From positions 1 through 64,000 of the forward strand of contig CAKRPO010000008.1 of assembly GCA_934378195.1 (NCBI GenBank): a DNA stretch of 64,000 nucleotides. Reading direction: 5' to 3'. Source of the stretch: an uncultured Blautia sp. GTDB taxonomy: Bacteria > Bacillota > Clostridia > Lachnospirales > Lachnospiraceae. Position numbers and translations under genes: made by a program. Shown piece by piece: positions 51,720 through 60,451 of this stretch. Every line of letters begins with the position of its first letter. Positions within the stretch are counted from its first letter, which is position 1. The notes under the pieces were generated by a model, which worked only from the letters and a program-made list of their open reading frames with translations, searched no databases and was not told the origin of the DNA.

Positions 51720-52931
51720 ATGCTTACATTAGAGAGCTTTGAACAGGCAGCAGAAATTGTAAAACAGGTAACCCAGGAGACCAAACTGATTAAAAGCAGT
51801 TATTTTTCAGATCTTACAGGAAATAAGGTATATCTGAAACCGGAAAACATGCAGCGTACAGGAGCATATAAAGTACGTGGCGCTTATTACAAGATTAGCA
51901 CACTGACAGAAGAAGAGCGTGCAAAAGGTCTGATTGCTGCATCTGCCGGAAACCATGCACAGGGTGTTGCCTATGCAGCACACAAATTTGGCGCCAAAGC
52001 AGTGATCGTAATGCCGACCACAACACCACTGATCAAAGTAGAACGTACCAAGAGTTACGGCGCAGAAGTAATCCTCAAAGGAGATGTATACGATGAGGCC
52101 TGTGCTTATGCACTGGAACTTGCCGAAAAAGAGGGCTATACATTTATTCATCCATTTGATGATCCGGCAGTAGCAACCGGGCAGGGCACGATCGCGATGG
52201 AAATCGTACAGGAACTTCCGCTTGTTGATTATATCCTGGTTCCGATCGGAGGCGGTGGACTTGCAACGGGTGTTTCTACTCTTGCCAAACTTCTGAATCC
52301 ACATATCAAAGTTATCGGTGTAGAACCTTCCGGAGCTGCATGTATGAAGGCATCTCTTGAAAAGGGTGAAGTCGTTACTCTGCCACATGTTAATACAATT
52401 GCAGATGGTACTGCTGTACAGACACCTGGTGAGCATATCTTCCCATATCTTCAGGAGAATCTGGACGATGTGATTACTATTGATGATGATGAATTGATCG
52501 TTGCTTTCCTTGATATGGTTGAAAATCATAAGATGATCGTAGAGAACTCTGGACTTCTGACAGTAGCAGCACTCCGTCATCTGAATTTCACCGGAAAGAA
52601 AGTTGTTTCTATCTTAAGCGGTGGTAATATGGATGTAATTACGATGTCTTCCGTTGTTCAGCATGGACTGATTCAGAGAGATCGTATCTTTACCGTATCT
52701 GTTCTGATTCCGGATAAACCGGGTGAACTGGTTCGTGTAGCGTCCATTATCGCAGAGAATCAGGGTAATGTTATCAAACTGGATCACAACCAGTTTATCA
52801 GTACCAACCGTTATGCGGCAGTAGAACTCAAAGTTACACTGGAAGCATATGGTACAGATCACAAGAATAAGATCGTAAAAGCACTCGAAGAGGCTGGCTG
52901 CAGACCAAAGATCATTCGTGCAAATCTGTAA
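51720..52931 (+). CDS. ilvA: Threonine ammonia-lyase
   Basis: A 403-residue PLP enzyme that converts threonine to 2-oxobutyrate. PLP-lysine motif RTGAYKVRGAY (about 41-51), SAGNHAQGVAYAA and glycine loop GGGGLATG are present. The last 75 residues form a single ACT-type domain (VSVLIPDKPGELVRVASII), typical of the TdcB-with-ACT form. It begins 15 bases after ftsY with AGGAGG, so it may be cotranscribed, an unusual location. Biosynthetic versus catabolic role cannot be decided from sequence alone. Confidence 0.9.
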   Translation: MLTLESFEQAAEIVKQVTQETKLIKSSYFSDLTGNKVYLKPENMQRTGAYKVRGAYYKISTLTEEERAKGLIAASAGNHAQGVAYAAHKFGAKAVIVMPTTTPLIKVERTKSYGAEVILKGDVYDEACAYALELAEKEGYTFIHPFDDPAVATGQGTIAMEIVQELPLVDYILVPIGGGGLATGVSTLAKLLNPHIKVIGVEPSGAACMKASLEKGEVVTLPHVNTIADGTAVQTPGEHIFPYLQENLDDVITIDDDELIVAFLDMVENHKMIVENSGLLTVAALRHLNFTGKKVVSILSGGNMDVITMSSVVQHGLIQRDRIFTVSVLIPDKPGELVRVASIIAENQGNVIKLDHNQFISTNRYAAVELKVTLEAYGTDHKNKIVKALEEAGCRPKIIRANL

Positions 52932-52980
52932 TTCTGTTGAAAACTTTTCAGACGATGAACTGAAATGAAGGAGGGTGACT

Positions 52981-54909
52981 ATGGCACCATTTACAATGGA
53001 AGATTATCAAAAAGCATACAAAATTGGTAAGAAAGATTATCAGTTCCGCATGATGAAAGGGGAACTGCCTACACTTCAGGTTCTGGATGATATCCTGCCG
53101 GCAAGGGGGACTTATTCGGAAGTTCCGCTCGGACTTGTGCAGATACCGATCGATCAGATCGTTGGAACCAAAAGTAATGGAAGAAGTAGTTCCTTTGCAG
53201 GCAACTTCATGCCAATACTCCGCGATAATACAGAATTTGCCTATAAGTGGGCAACTTTAAGTCAGAGTCACATCAACGAGGGTATTCGCGATCCGATCAA
53301 AGCCTACGAATACATGAACAAATTTTATGTAGAAGAAGGCAATAAACGTGTAAGCGTTCTGAAGTATTTTGATGCAGTCTCCATTCCGGGTTATGTGACT
53401 AGAATCCTGCCACCGCGGACAGAGCAGAAAGAAAATAAGATTTATTATGAATTTGTAGATTTTTATAATCTGTCCCAAATCAACTATATCTGGTTTTCCA
53501 GACTCGGAAGTTTTGCCAGACTACAGAAAGCTGTTGGAAAGAAACCGGGAGAAGTATGGTCAGATGATGACAAACTGAACTTCAGTTCTGTTTATTCTCG
53601 TTTTCAGGCCGAGTATGAAGTACAGGGTGGTAAAAGGCTGTCGATCACGACCGGAGATGCATTTCTGGCTTTTCTGATGGTATATGATTATGATGATATC
53701 TGTGAAAAAACAGTCAATGAGCTGAAACAGCTTGTTGAAAAGAGCTGGGAAGAATTTGAACTTCTGGAACATGATCAGGAGATCGAGTTGAAGATGGATC
53801 CAAGCAGTGAAAAGAAATCACTTTTGGACCGTCTGCTTCCGGCAAGCATACCAAAACTAAAAGTTGCGTTCCTGTATGCCAAGACACCGACAACCTCTGC
53901 ATGGACTTATGCACATGAGCTTGGCAGACTTCATCTGGAGCAGACATTCCCGGAAGAAGTCACCACCATGTGTTATGAGAATCTAACAAAAGAGCTGGCA
54001 GAAAAAGCGATTGCCGATGCCATTCAAAAAGAATGTAATATTATTTTTACAACCACACCGGAATTTGTGCAGGCAAGTGTACAGGCTGCCATTGCTCATC
54101 CGGAGATCAAGATTCTTAACTGTTCATTAAATACATCGCATCGCTATATCCGCACCTATTATGCCCGTATGTATGAGGCTAAATTCCTGATGGGAGCAGT
54201 TGCAGGTGCCATGGCAGAGAATGGTCAGCTCGCATATATCGCGGATTATCCAATCTTTGGAACGATTGCCAACATTAATGCATTTGCGCTTGGTGCCAAA
54301 ATGGTTAATCCACGGGCACAGGTTTACCTGGAATGGTCGACCTTAAAAGATGTCGATCTTGGAATTGCGATGGACAATGTTATTAAAAAAGGCGTTACGG
54401 TAGTATCTGGACGGGATATGGTGATTCCGGAAGATGCATCTCGTTATTTTGGACTGTATCACATAGAAAAGGGAGAACCGCGTAACTTTGCGATGCCATT
54501 GTGGCACTGGGGCAAATTCTATGAAAAACTGATTCGCACGATTATGGATGGAACCTGGAAATATGACGATAACAAAGATGAAACAAAAGCCATCAATTAC
54601 TGGTGGGGACTTTCTGCGGAAGTGATCGATGTTATTTATTCGCAGAATCTTCCAATCGGTACGCAGAAATTGCTCACTATGTTGAAAGGTGCGATTGCCA
54701 AAGGAGAATATCATCCATTTTCCGGAGTACTTTACTCACAGACTGGAATGATACAGGCAGATCCTGAAAAAACTCTTTCTCCAGAAGAAATCATTACAAT
54801 GGACTGGCTTGCAGACAATGTGGTTGGAGCGATACCGAAACCACGCGAACTTAAAGAGCAGGCAAAACCGGTTACCTTACAGTCCGGAGTAGAAAGTCAG
54901 AAGGGATAA
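52981..54909 (+). CDS. Cytoplasmic fusion: ParB-like N-terminal domain plus BMP (basic membrane protein) domain
   Basis: A 642-residue protein with no signal peptide or membrane segment. Residues from about 1 to 150 resemble a ParB/sulfiredoxin fold: a PIDQIVGTKSNGRSSSFAGNF segment split over a loop, then the core YVEEGNKRVSVLKYF. The middle is a charged helical linker. From about 285 (KLKVAFLYAKTPTTSAWTYAH) the protein matches BMP/Med/PnrA-type binding domains, which bind nucleosides in exported lipoproteins. AGGAGG at 52969-52974 selects the ATG at 52981. A phosphoesterase gene follows after 9 bases. The layout suggests intracellular nucleoside or nucleotide sensing; the function is not established. 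The ParB-like assignment is by motif only. Confidence 0.7.
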   Translation: MAPFTMEDYQKAYKIGKKDYQFRMMKGELPTLQVLDDILPARGTYSEVPLGLVQIPIDQIVGTKSNGRSSSFAGNFMPILRDNTEFAYKWATLSQSHINEGIRDPIKAYEYMNKFYVEEGNKRVSVLKYFDAVSIPGYVTRILPPRTEQKENKIYYEFVDFYNLSQINYIWFSRLGSFARLQKAVGKKPGEVWSDDDKLNFSSVYSRFQAEYEVQGGKRLSITTGDAFLAFLMVYDYDDICEKTVNELKQLVEKSWEEFELLEHDQEIELKMDPSSEKKSLLDRLLPASIPKLKVAFLYAKTPTTSAWTYAHELGRLHLEQTFPEEVTTMCYENLTKELAEKAIADAIQKECNIIFTTTPEFVQASVQAAIAHPEIKILNCSLNTSHRYIRTYYARMYEAKFLMGAVAGAMAENGQLAYIADYPIFGTIANINAFALGAKMVNPRAQVYLEWSTLKDVDLGIAMDNVIKKGVTVVSGRDMVIPEDASRYFGLYHIEKGEPRNFAMPLWHWGKFYEKLIRTIMDGTWKYDDNKDETKAINYWWGLSAEVIDVIYSQNLPIGTQKLLTMLKGAIAKGEYHPFSGVLYSQTGMIQADPEKTLSPEEIITMDWLADNVVGAIPKPRELKEQAKPVTLQSGVESQKG

Positions 54910-54918
54910 CACAGTTTT

Positions 54919-55539
54919 ATGAAAATACTTGCCATAGCAGATGTGGAGTCAAAATACCTGTGGGATTATTTCGAAAAAAGTAAACTGGAGGGGATCGATC
55001 TTATCATTTCATGTGGAGATCTTGATCCCCGCTATCTTTCTTTCCTGGCAACGTTTACTTCGGCGCCAGTTTTGTATGTACATGGAAATCATGACGACAA
55101 ATATCAAAGGATTCCTCCAGATGGCTGCATCTGTATTGATGACAAAATATATGTTTATGAGGGAGTGCGTATTCTGGGACTTGGTGGTTCCATGCGGTAC
55201 AAGCCGGGAGAGCACCAGTATACGGAATGGGAAATGCGCCGAAGAGTATTCAAACTTTTTCCAAAACTTTTGTGGAGAAGAGGTTTTGATATTCTGGTAA
55301 CGCATGCACCTGCTTATCAGCTGAATGATGCACGGGATCTGCCTCATCAGGGATTTAAAGTCTTTTTAAAACTGATTGAGAAATACCGACCCAAATTTTT
55401 CCTTCATGGACATGTACATATGTCATATGGAAAACAACACAAACGATATGACAAATATATGGATACTTATGTGATCAATGCATTTGATCGATGTGTATTT
55501 GAATTTGAAACAAATGATCCGGAAAAGGATCAGCAATAG
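54919..55539 (+). CDS. Calcineurin-like metallophosphoesterase
   Basis: A 206-residue enzyme homologue with GDLDPRY, GNHDDKY (about 58-64), THAPAY and GHVHMSYG motifs that bind a dinuclear metal centre. The first motif reads ADVES, so the usual DxH histidine is replaced by glutamate. Substrates of such small enzymes include phosphodiesters and cyclic nucleotides. It lies 9 bases after the BMP-fusion gene and is probably cotranscribed with it. Its stop abuts copy B of the 49-bp repeat. Confidence 0.82.
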   Translation: MKILAIADVESKYLWDYFEKSKLEGIDLIISCGDLDPRYLSFLATFTSAPVLYVHGNHDDKYQRIPPDGCICIDDKIYVYEGVRILGLGGSMRYKPGEHQYTEWEMRRRVFKLFPKLLWRRGFDILVTHAPAYQLNDARDLPHQGFKVFLKLIEKYRPKFFLHGHVHMSYGKQHKRYDKYMDTYVINAFDRCVFEFETNDPEKDQQ

Positions 55540-55587
55540 CGGAGCGTTTTTATGTAATAGGAACATTACGGAGTAATTTTCTATTAC
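55539..55587 (-). repeat. 49-bp palindromic intergenic repeat, copy B (inverted)
   Basis: The reverse complement of copy A at 41924-41972, with two mismatches. The hairpin arms are AATAGGAACATTAC and GTAATTTTCTATT. It starts at the last base of the phosphoesterase stop codon and ends 27 bases before the ylxM promoter, so it may act as the 3' end signal of the upstream transcript. Confidence 0.8.
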
Positions 55588-55613
55588 AAAATAAAGATGT
55601 CAAGAAAAAACAC

Positions 55614-55642
55614 TTGACACTATCAGATAAATCATGTATGAT
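55614..55642 (+). promoter_or_regulatory. Promoter of the ylxM-ffh-rpsP operon
   Basis: A perfect TTGACA at 55614-55619, a 17-bp spacer, and TATGAT at 55637-55642. The leader to ylxM is only about 11 nt. Confidence 0.85.
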
Positions 55643-55659
55643 AGCCAAGGTGGTTACAA

Positions 55660-55983
55660 ATGGAAAAGTTTGTTGAACAGACATTGTTATATGATTTTTA
55701 CGGGGAACTGCTTACAGAGCGACAGCAGCAGGTATATGAAAGTGTCGTTCTGGAAGATTATTCCTTGAGTGAAGTGGCAGAGGATCTGGAAATCAGCCGT
55801 CAGGGTGTGCATGACATGATTAAACGCTGTAATCATACACTGGAGGAGTACGAATCCAGGCTTCATCTGGTTGAGAAGTTCCTCAGTATCCGTAGACAGG
55901 TTCAGAAGATCAAGGAACTTGCCGCAGGGTACAATGCCAGTGAGATTATAGAACTTTCCAATGAGATATTAGAGGAGTTATAA
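55660..55983 (+). CDS. ylxM: YlxM/P13-like helix-turn-helix protein
   Basis: A 107-residue protein with a sigma-70 region-4-like HTH (LTERQQQVYESVVLEDYSLS, then EVAEDLEISRQGVHDMIKR, about residues 19-57). YlxM is found next to ffh in Firmicutes and is thought to modulate SRP function. AAGGTGG precedes the ATG; ffh starts 3 bases after its stop. Confidence 0.92.
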   Translation: MEKFVEQTLLYDFYGELLTERQQQVYESVVLEDYSLSEVAEDLEISRQGVHDMIKRCNHTLEEYESRLHLVEKFLSIRRQVQKIKELAAGYNASEIIELSNEILEEL

Positions 55984-55986
55984 CGC

Positions 55987-57333
55987 ATGGCATTTGAAAG
56001 CTTGACTGATAAATTACAGAATGTATTCAAAAAGCTGAGAGGCAAAGGTCGTCTGACAGAAGAGGATGTTAAGATTGCTCTGAAAGAAGTCAAGATGGCT
56101 CTTCTCGAGGCGGATGTCAACTTCCGGGTTGTTAAGCAGTTTACCAAATCTGTACAGGAACGTGCAGTTGGACAGGATGTCATGAATGGTCTGAATCCTG
56201 GTCAGATGGTAATCAAGATTGTTAATGAAGAGCTTGTCAATCTGATGGGAAGTGAGACGACAGAGCTTCCGCTGAAACCGGGTAATGAGATCACTGTATT
56301 GATGATGGCCGGTCTTCAGGGCGCAGGTAAGACAACAACTGTTGCCAAGCTTGCCGGTAAGCTGAAATCAAAAGGTAAACGACCACTTCTTGTTGCCTGT
56401 GATGTATATCGTCCGGCTGCGATCACACAGTTGCAGGTCAACGGTGAAAAGCAGGGAGTCGAAGTTTTTTCCATGGGAGACAAACAGAACCCTGTAGATA
56501 TTGCCAAAGCAGCAATCGAACATGCTAAGGCGAATCAGCAGAACGTAGTTCTTCTTGATACCGCGGGCCGACTTCATGTTGATGAGGACATGATGCAGGA
56601 ACTTGCAGATATCAAAGCGACTGTCAATGTAGACTGCACACTTTTGACAGTCGATGCAATGACCGGTCAGGATGCAGTAAATGTAGCAAAGACGTTTGCT
56701 GAAAAAGTAGGCATTGACGGTGTCATCCTTACGAAGATGGACGGCGATACCCGAGGTGGTGCAGCGCTTTCTATCAAAGCAGTTACAGGAAAGCCGATTC
56801 TCTTTGTGGGAATGGGTGAGAAACTTTCTGATCTCGAACAGTTCTATCCGGAACGAATGGCTTCCAGAATCCTCGGAATGGGTGATGTTATGAGCCTTAT
56901 TGAAAAGGCTGAGGCAGCACTTGATCAGGATCAGGCAGCAGAGATGCAGAAGAAACTCAAAAAGATGGACTTCGATTTCAACGATTATCTGACCAGTATG
57001 GAACAGATGAACAAAATGGGTGGAATCGGAAGTATCCTGAATATGCTTCCTGGTGTTGGCAGTAAGGCCAAAGATCTGGAAGACATGATCGACGAGAAGG
57101 CTCTTGATCGGACAAAGGCGATCATCCTTTCTATGACACAGAAGGAGCGAAGCAATCCGGGAATCCTGAATATTTCCCGTAAGAACCGTATCGCCAGAGG
57201 CGCTGGTGTGGATATTGCAGAAGTCAATCGTCTGGTCAAACAGTTCGAGCAGAGCAAGAAGCTCATGAAACAGATGCCTGGAATGATGGGCGGTAAAATG
57301 GGTAAAAGAGGCGGCTTCAAGCTTCCTTTTTAA
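55987..57333 (+). CDS. ffh: Signal recognition particle protein Ffh
   Basis: A 448-residue SRP54 GTPase: N domain (1-85), G domain with GLQGAGKTTT (about 107-116), DTAGRLHVDEDM and TKMDGDTRGG, and a methionine-rich M domain (about 300-448) ending in MPGMMGGKMGKRGG. It binds signal sequences and 4.5S/scRNA. Coupled to ylxM and rpsP in the standard Firmicutes order. Confidence 0.96.
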   Translation: MAFESLTDKLQNVFKKLRGKGRLTEEDVKIALKEVKMALLEADVNFRVVKQFTKSVQERAVGQDVMNGLNPGQMVIKIVNEELVNLMGSETTELPLKPGNEITVLMMAGLQGAGKTTTVAKLAGKLKSKGKRPLLVACDVYRPAAITQLQVNGEKQGVEVFSMGDKQNPVDIAKAAIEHAKANQQNVVLLDTAGRLHVDEDMMQELADIKATVNVDCTLLTVDAMTGQDAVNVAKTFAEKVGIDGVILTKMDGDTRGGAALSIKAVTGKPILFVGMGEKLSDLEQFYPERMASRILGMGDVMSLIEKAEAALDQDQAAEMQKKLKKMDFDFNDYLTSMEQMNKMGGIGSILNMLPGVGSKAKDLEDMIDEKALDRTKAIILSMTQKERSNPGILNISRKNRIARGAGVDIAEVNRLVKQFEQSKKLMKQMPGMMGGKMGKRGGFKLPF

Positions 57334-57380
57334 ATAAAAAACAATATAAATAAAAGATATTATAATGGAGGAAAACAAAA

Positions 57381-57626
57381 ATGGCAGTTAAAATCAGATT
57401 AAGAAGAATGGGACAGAAGAAAGCACCTTTTTATAGAATCGTAGTTGCAGATTCCCGCAGCAAACGTGATGGAAAATGTATCGCTGAAATCGGAACATAT
57501 GATCCGAACATCGAGCCAAGCGCATATAAAGTAAACGAAGAAGAAGCTAAAAAATGGCTTGTTGCTGGTGCTCAGCCTACAGATGTTGTTGCTAAGATTT
57601 TCAAAGAAGCAGGAATCGAGAAATAA
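57381..57626 (+). CDS. rpsP: Small ribosomal subunit protein bS16
   Basis: An 81-residue protein, start [20 protein letters not shown], with the family's [12 protein letters not shown] and EIGTYDPN motifs. GGAGG precedes the ATG; 47 bp after ffh. The 92-bp gap after it contains a single CRISPR-repeat-like sequence. Confidence 0.97.
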   Translation: MAVKIRLRRMGQKKAPFYRIVVADSRSKRDGKCIAEIGTYDPNIEPSAYKVNEEEAKKWLVAGAQPTDVVAKIFKEAGIEK

Positions 57627-57648
57627 GAGATACTTTACGAGGCATACC

Positions 57649-57680
57649 GTCGTTCCCCATGTGGGAACATGGATTGAAAT
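57649..57680 (+). repeat. Solitary type I-C-like CRISPR repeat in the rpsP-khpA gap
   Basis: A 32-nt sequence starting GTCGTTCCCC and ending GGATTGAAAT. It has the length, GTCG start, central hairpin (GTTCCC 57652-57657 with GGGAAC 57663-57668, 5-nt loop) and 3' ATTGAAAT handle of type I-C repeats. There is no second copy at spacer distance, and no cas gene is in the window. It begins 23 bases after the rpsP stop, ends 38 bases before the khpA ATG, and is in the sense orientation for transcription of the operon. Confidence 0.65.
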
Positions 57681-57718
57681 TGTGAGGTCCTGTCATAGAC
57701 AGTACAGGGAGGTATGTA

Positions 57719-57949
57719 ATGAAAGAATTAGTTGAAGTAATTGCAAAATCTCTTGTGGAGCATCCGGATGAGGTGGTTGTCACCGAAAACGAAAAAGAAG
57801 ATGCAGTTATCATCGAACTGAAAGTAGGACCTTCCGACATGGGAAAGGTCATCGGAAGACAGGGACGAATTGCAAAAGCGATCCGTACTGTAGTTAAAGC
57901 GGCTTCTTCAAAGAGCAGCAAAAAGGTAATTGTAGATATTCTGCAATAA
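57719..57949 (+). CDS. khpA: KH-domain RNA-binding protein KhpA
   Basis: A 76-residue single KH domain with the GxxG loop in IGRQGRIAKAIRTVVKAA (about residues 44-61). KhpA, with KhpB, binds many RNAs and affects cell division in Firmicutes. GGGAGG at 57707-57712 lies 6 bases before the ATG. A small hairpin, CTGTC/GACAG (57690-57702), precedes the ribosome site. An internal terminator follows the gene. Confidence 0.94.
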   Translation: MKELVEVIAKSLVEHPDEVVVTENEKEDAVIIELKVGPSDMGKVIGRQGRIAKAIRTVVKAASSKSSKKVIVDILQ

Positions 57950-57958
57950 TAACGAAAC

Positions 57959-57987
57959 GGAGCTGTGGAGACATGGCTCCTTTTTTT
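57959..57987 (+). terminator. Internal terminator between khpA and rimM
   Basis: A 9-bp stem (GGAGCTGTG with CATGGCTCC, two wobble pairs) with a GAGA tetraloop, followed by seven T residues. rimM starts 15 bases later without a visible new promoter, so partial readthrough is expected. Confidence 0.85.
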
Positions 57988-58001
57988 AAAGGGAGTTTTT
58001 T

Positions 58002-58508
58002 ATGGAAGATTTATTAAAAGTTGGCGTGATCACGACTACCCATGGGGTTCGTGGCGAAGTCAAAGTTTACCCTACTACAGACGAACCGGAGCGATTCCTT
58101 GATCTGGATTATGTGTTACTGGATACTGGAAAAGAGCTTCGCAGACTGGATATAAAAAATGTCCGTTTTTTCAAAAATCTTGTCATTTTGAAATTTGACG
58201 GAATTGACAATATAAATGATATTGAAAAATATAAAGGCCGCGATCTCTGGATTCCACGTGAAGAAGCACAGGAACTGGACGAGGATGAATATTATATTGC
58301 AGATCTTCTTGGTATGAAAGTACTTCTGGAAGATGGAACGGAATTTGGAACCTTAAAAGATGTTATGGAAACAGGTGCAAATGATGTTTATATTGTAAAC
58401 TCTGTTGAACATGGAGAAGTCCTTCTTCCGGCGATCAAAGAATGTATCCTTGATGTGGACGTTGAGGCGGGAACCATGACAGTACATTTAATGAAGGGAC
58501 TTTTATAA
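58002..58508 (+). CDS. rimM: Ribosome maturation factor RimM
   Basis: A 168-residue 16S rRNA processing protein with N-terminal VGVITTTHGVRGEVKVYPTT and a PRC-barrel C-terminal half (YYIADLLGMKV, LLPAIKECILDVD). It assists 30S head assembly. AAAGGGAG precedes the ATG. trmD begins on the base following its stop codon. Confidence 0.95.
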   Translation: MEDLLKVGVITTTHGVRGEVKVYPTTDEPERFLDLDYVLLDTGKELRRLDIKNVRFFKNLVILKFDGIDNINDIEKYKGRDLWIPREEAQELDEDEYYIADLLGMKVLLEDGTEFGTLKDVMETGANDVYIVNSVEHGEVLLPAIKECILDVDVEAGTMTVHLMKGLL

Positions 58509-59288
58509 ATGAATTTTCATGTTTTGACACTTTTTCCTGAAATGATCGAACAGGGAATGCATACCAGTATCATTGGACGTGCCATAGCAAACGGATATCT
58601 CTCGATCAATGCTATTAATATTCGGGATTTTGCTTTCAACAAACATCAGAAGGTAGATGATTATCCGTATGGTGGCGGGGCTGGAATGCTGATGCAGGCA
58701 GAACCTGTTTATCTTGCCTACGAATCTGTTCAGGAAAAACTGGGCTATCGGCCAAGAGTTGTTTACCTGACTCCTCAGGGCAGCGTTTTTCATCAGCAGA
58801 TGGCCAGAGAAATGGCGCAGGAAAAGGATCTTGTCTTTCTTTGTGGCCATTATGAGGGAATTGATGAACGCGTACTTGATGAGATCGTCACTGATTATGT
58901 TTCTATCGGTGACTATGTACTGACTGGTGGTGAACTTCCGGCTATGGTGATGATGGATTCCGTTTCCCGTATGGTTCCGGGAGTTTTAAGTAACCAGGAA
59001 TCTGGCGAGACCGAATCTTTTGCCGGCAATCTGCTGGAATATCCACAATACAGCCGGCCGGAAGAATGGCATGGACAGAAGGTTCCATCCGTACTTATGT
59101 CAGGCCATCACGCAAATATTGAAGCATGGAGACGGGAACAGTCCATTTTGCGTACTGCAAAAAGACGCCCGGATCTTTTAAAAAAAGCAGATCTGACTAA
59201 CAAAGAATGGAGTCAGGTCCGACAGTGGAAAAAAGAATGGAAAGCCGCAGAAAATGAGGCGTCCAGGGAACAAAGGAGCAGTTTATGA
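58509..59288 (+). CDS. trmD: tRNA (guanine-37-N1)-methyltransferase
   Basis: A 259-residue SPOUT methyltransferase that makes m1G37 and prevents frameshifting. [15 protein letters not shown] starts the protein; the trefoil-knot motifs [11 protein letters not shown] and [16 protein letters not shown] are present, and the C-terminal part carries [13 protein letters not shown]. It overlaps queA by 4 bases (ATGA). In many Firmicutes rplS follows trmD; here it does not. Confidence 0.95.
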   Translation: MNFHVLTLFPEMIEQGMHTSIIGRAIANGYLSINAINIRDFAFNKHQKVDDYPYGGGAGMLMQAEPVYLAYESVQEKLGYRPRVVYLTPQGSVFHQQMAREMAQEKDLVFLCGHYEGIDERVLDEIVTDYVSIGDYVLTGGELPAMVMMDSVSRMVPGVLSNQESGETESFAGNLLEYPQYSRPEEWHGQKVPSVLMSGHHANIEAWRREQSILRTAKRRPDLLKKADLTNKEWSQVRQWKKEWKAAENEASREQRSSL

Positions 59289-60310
59289 GAACATCAGATT
59301 TTTACTATGATCTGCCAAAAGAACTGATTGCTCAGGATCCGCTGGAAGACAGAAGTTCCTCCAGACTTCTTCATCTTTCTATGGAAGACGGATCTTTTGA
59401 ACACAGACATTTTACAGATATTCTTGATTATCTTCATAAAGGAGATTGTCTGGTCATCAATGATACAAGAGTTATTCCTGCACGTTTATACGGACACAAA
59501 GAAGAGACAGGGGCCGTGATCGAGATTCTTCTTCTGAAGCGAAGAGAAAACGATATCTGGGAATGCCTTGTCAAGCCTGGTAAGAAAGCCCGTCCAGGTG
59601 CAAAGATCACTTTTGGTGATGGAATTCTGAAAGGTGAGATCATTGATATCGTGGATGAAGGAAACCGTCTGATTCAGTTTCATTACGATGGTATTTTTGA
59701 AGAGATTCTGGATCAACTTGGTGAAATGCCACTTCCTCCGTATATTACACACAAATTAAAAGACAAAAACCGTTATCAGACAGTATATGCAAAGAACGAT
59801 GGTTCTGCCGCAGCGCCGACTGCCGGACTGCATTTTACCAAAGAACTCATGAAACAGGTAGAAGATATGGGTGTTAAGATTGCTCATGTAACGCTTCATG
59901 TAGGTCTTGGTACTTTTCGACCGGTAAAGGTAGATGACGTAGAACAGCATCATATGCATTCTGAATTTTACATGGTCGAAGAAGATCAGGCTAAACTGAT
60001 CAATGATACTAAGAAAAATGGCGGCCGGGTCATTTCCGTAGGAACAACCAGCTGTCGTACCTTGGAATCTGCAACTGACGAAAATGGTATTCTTCATGCA
60101 GGAAGCGGATGGACGGAAATTTTTATTTATCCGGGATACAAATTCAAAATGATCGATGGACTTATTACAAATTTCCATCTTCCGGAATCAACACTTCTTA
60201 TGCTTGTATCTGCCCTTGCAGGTAAAGAACATATTATGGCAGCGTATGAAGAAGCGGTCAGAGAACGCTATCGTTTCTTTTCATTTGGCGATGCCATGCT
60301 GATTCTCTAA
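59285..60310 (+). CDS. queA: S-adenosylmethionine:tRNA ribosyltransferase-isomerase
   Basis: A 341-residue enzyme that transfers the ribosyl group of SAM to preQ1 in tRNA, forming epoxyqueuosine. [42 protein letters not shown] and VGLGTFRPV are family hallmarks. The start overlaps trmD, so it belongs to the ribosome/tRNA operon, combining the position-37 and position-34 tRNA modification genes. Confidence 0.96.
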   Translation: MRTSDFYYDLPKELIAQDPLEDRSSSRLLHLSMEDGSFEHRHFTDILDYLHKGDCLVINDTRVIPARLYGHKEETGAVIEILLLKRRENDIWECLVKPGKKARPGAKITFGDGILKGEIIDIVDEGNRLIQFHYDGIFEEILDQLGEMPLPPYITHKLKDKNRYQTVYAKNDGSAAAPTAGLHFTKELMKQVEDMGVKIAHVTLHVGLGTFRPVKVDDVEQHHMHSEFYMVEEDQAKLINDTKKNGGRVISVGTTSCRTLESATDENGILHAGSGWTEIFIYPGYKFKMIDGLITNFHLPESTLLMLVSALAGKEHIMAAYEEAVRERYRFFSFGDAMLIL

Positions 60311-60344
60311 AGTTCTGTTCAGATGGAATAGCGAAAACAGGACT

Positions 60345-60402
60345 ACCCTTTTTCTCTTTGATTTGCTATAATAGGCATATTGAAAAGAAAAAGGGTTTTT
60401 TT
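60345..60402 (+). terminator. Terminator-like hairpin after queA containing a -10-like box
   Basis: ACCCTTTTT (60345-60353) pairs with AAAAAGGGT (60388-60396) around a 34-nt partly paired loop, followed by a T tract. The loop contains TGCTATAAT (TATAAT at 60367-60372), an extended -10 for the downstream gene without a good -35. Confidence 0.6.
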
Positions 60403-60451
60403 ATAACTGAAATCTGGTTAAAAGAATACACCGTCAAAAGGAGAAGGATAT

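Noticed and set aside
57361-57366. TATAAT before rpsP as a promoter
   Set aside because: It abuts the GGAGG ribosome site, so transcription would start inside or after it; no -35 box.
56368-57378. 336-codon - strand open frame opposite ffh
   Set aside because: A shadow of ffh with no motif or upstream ribosome site.
57627-57718. A full CRISPR array at the I-C-like repeat
   Set aside because: Only one repeat-length unit is present; nothing similar appears 30-40 bases on either side, and no cas genes are in the window.
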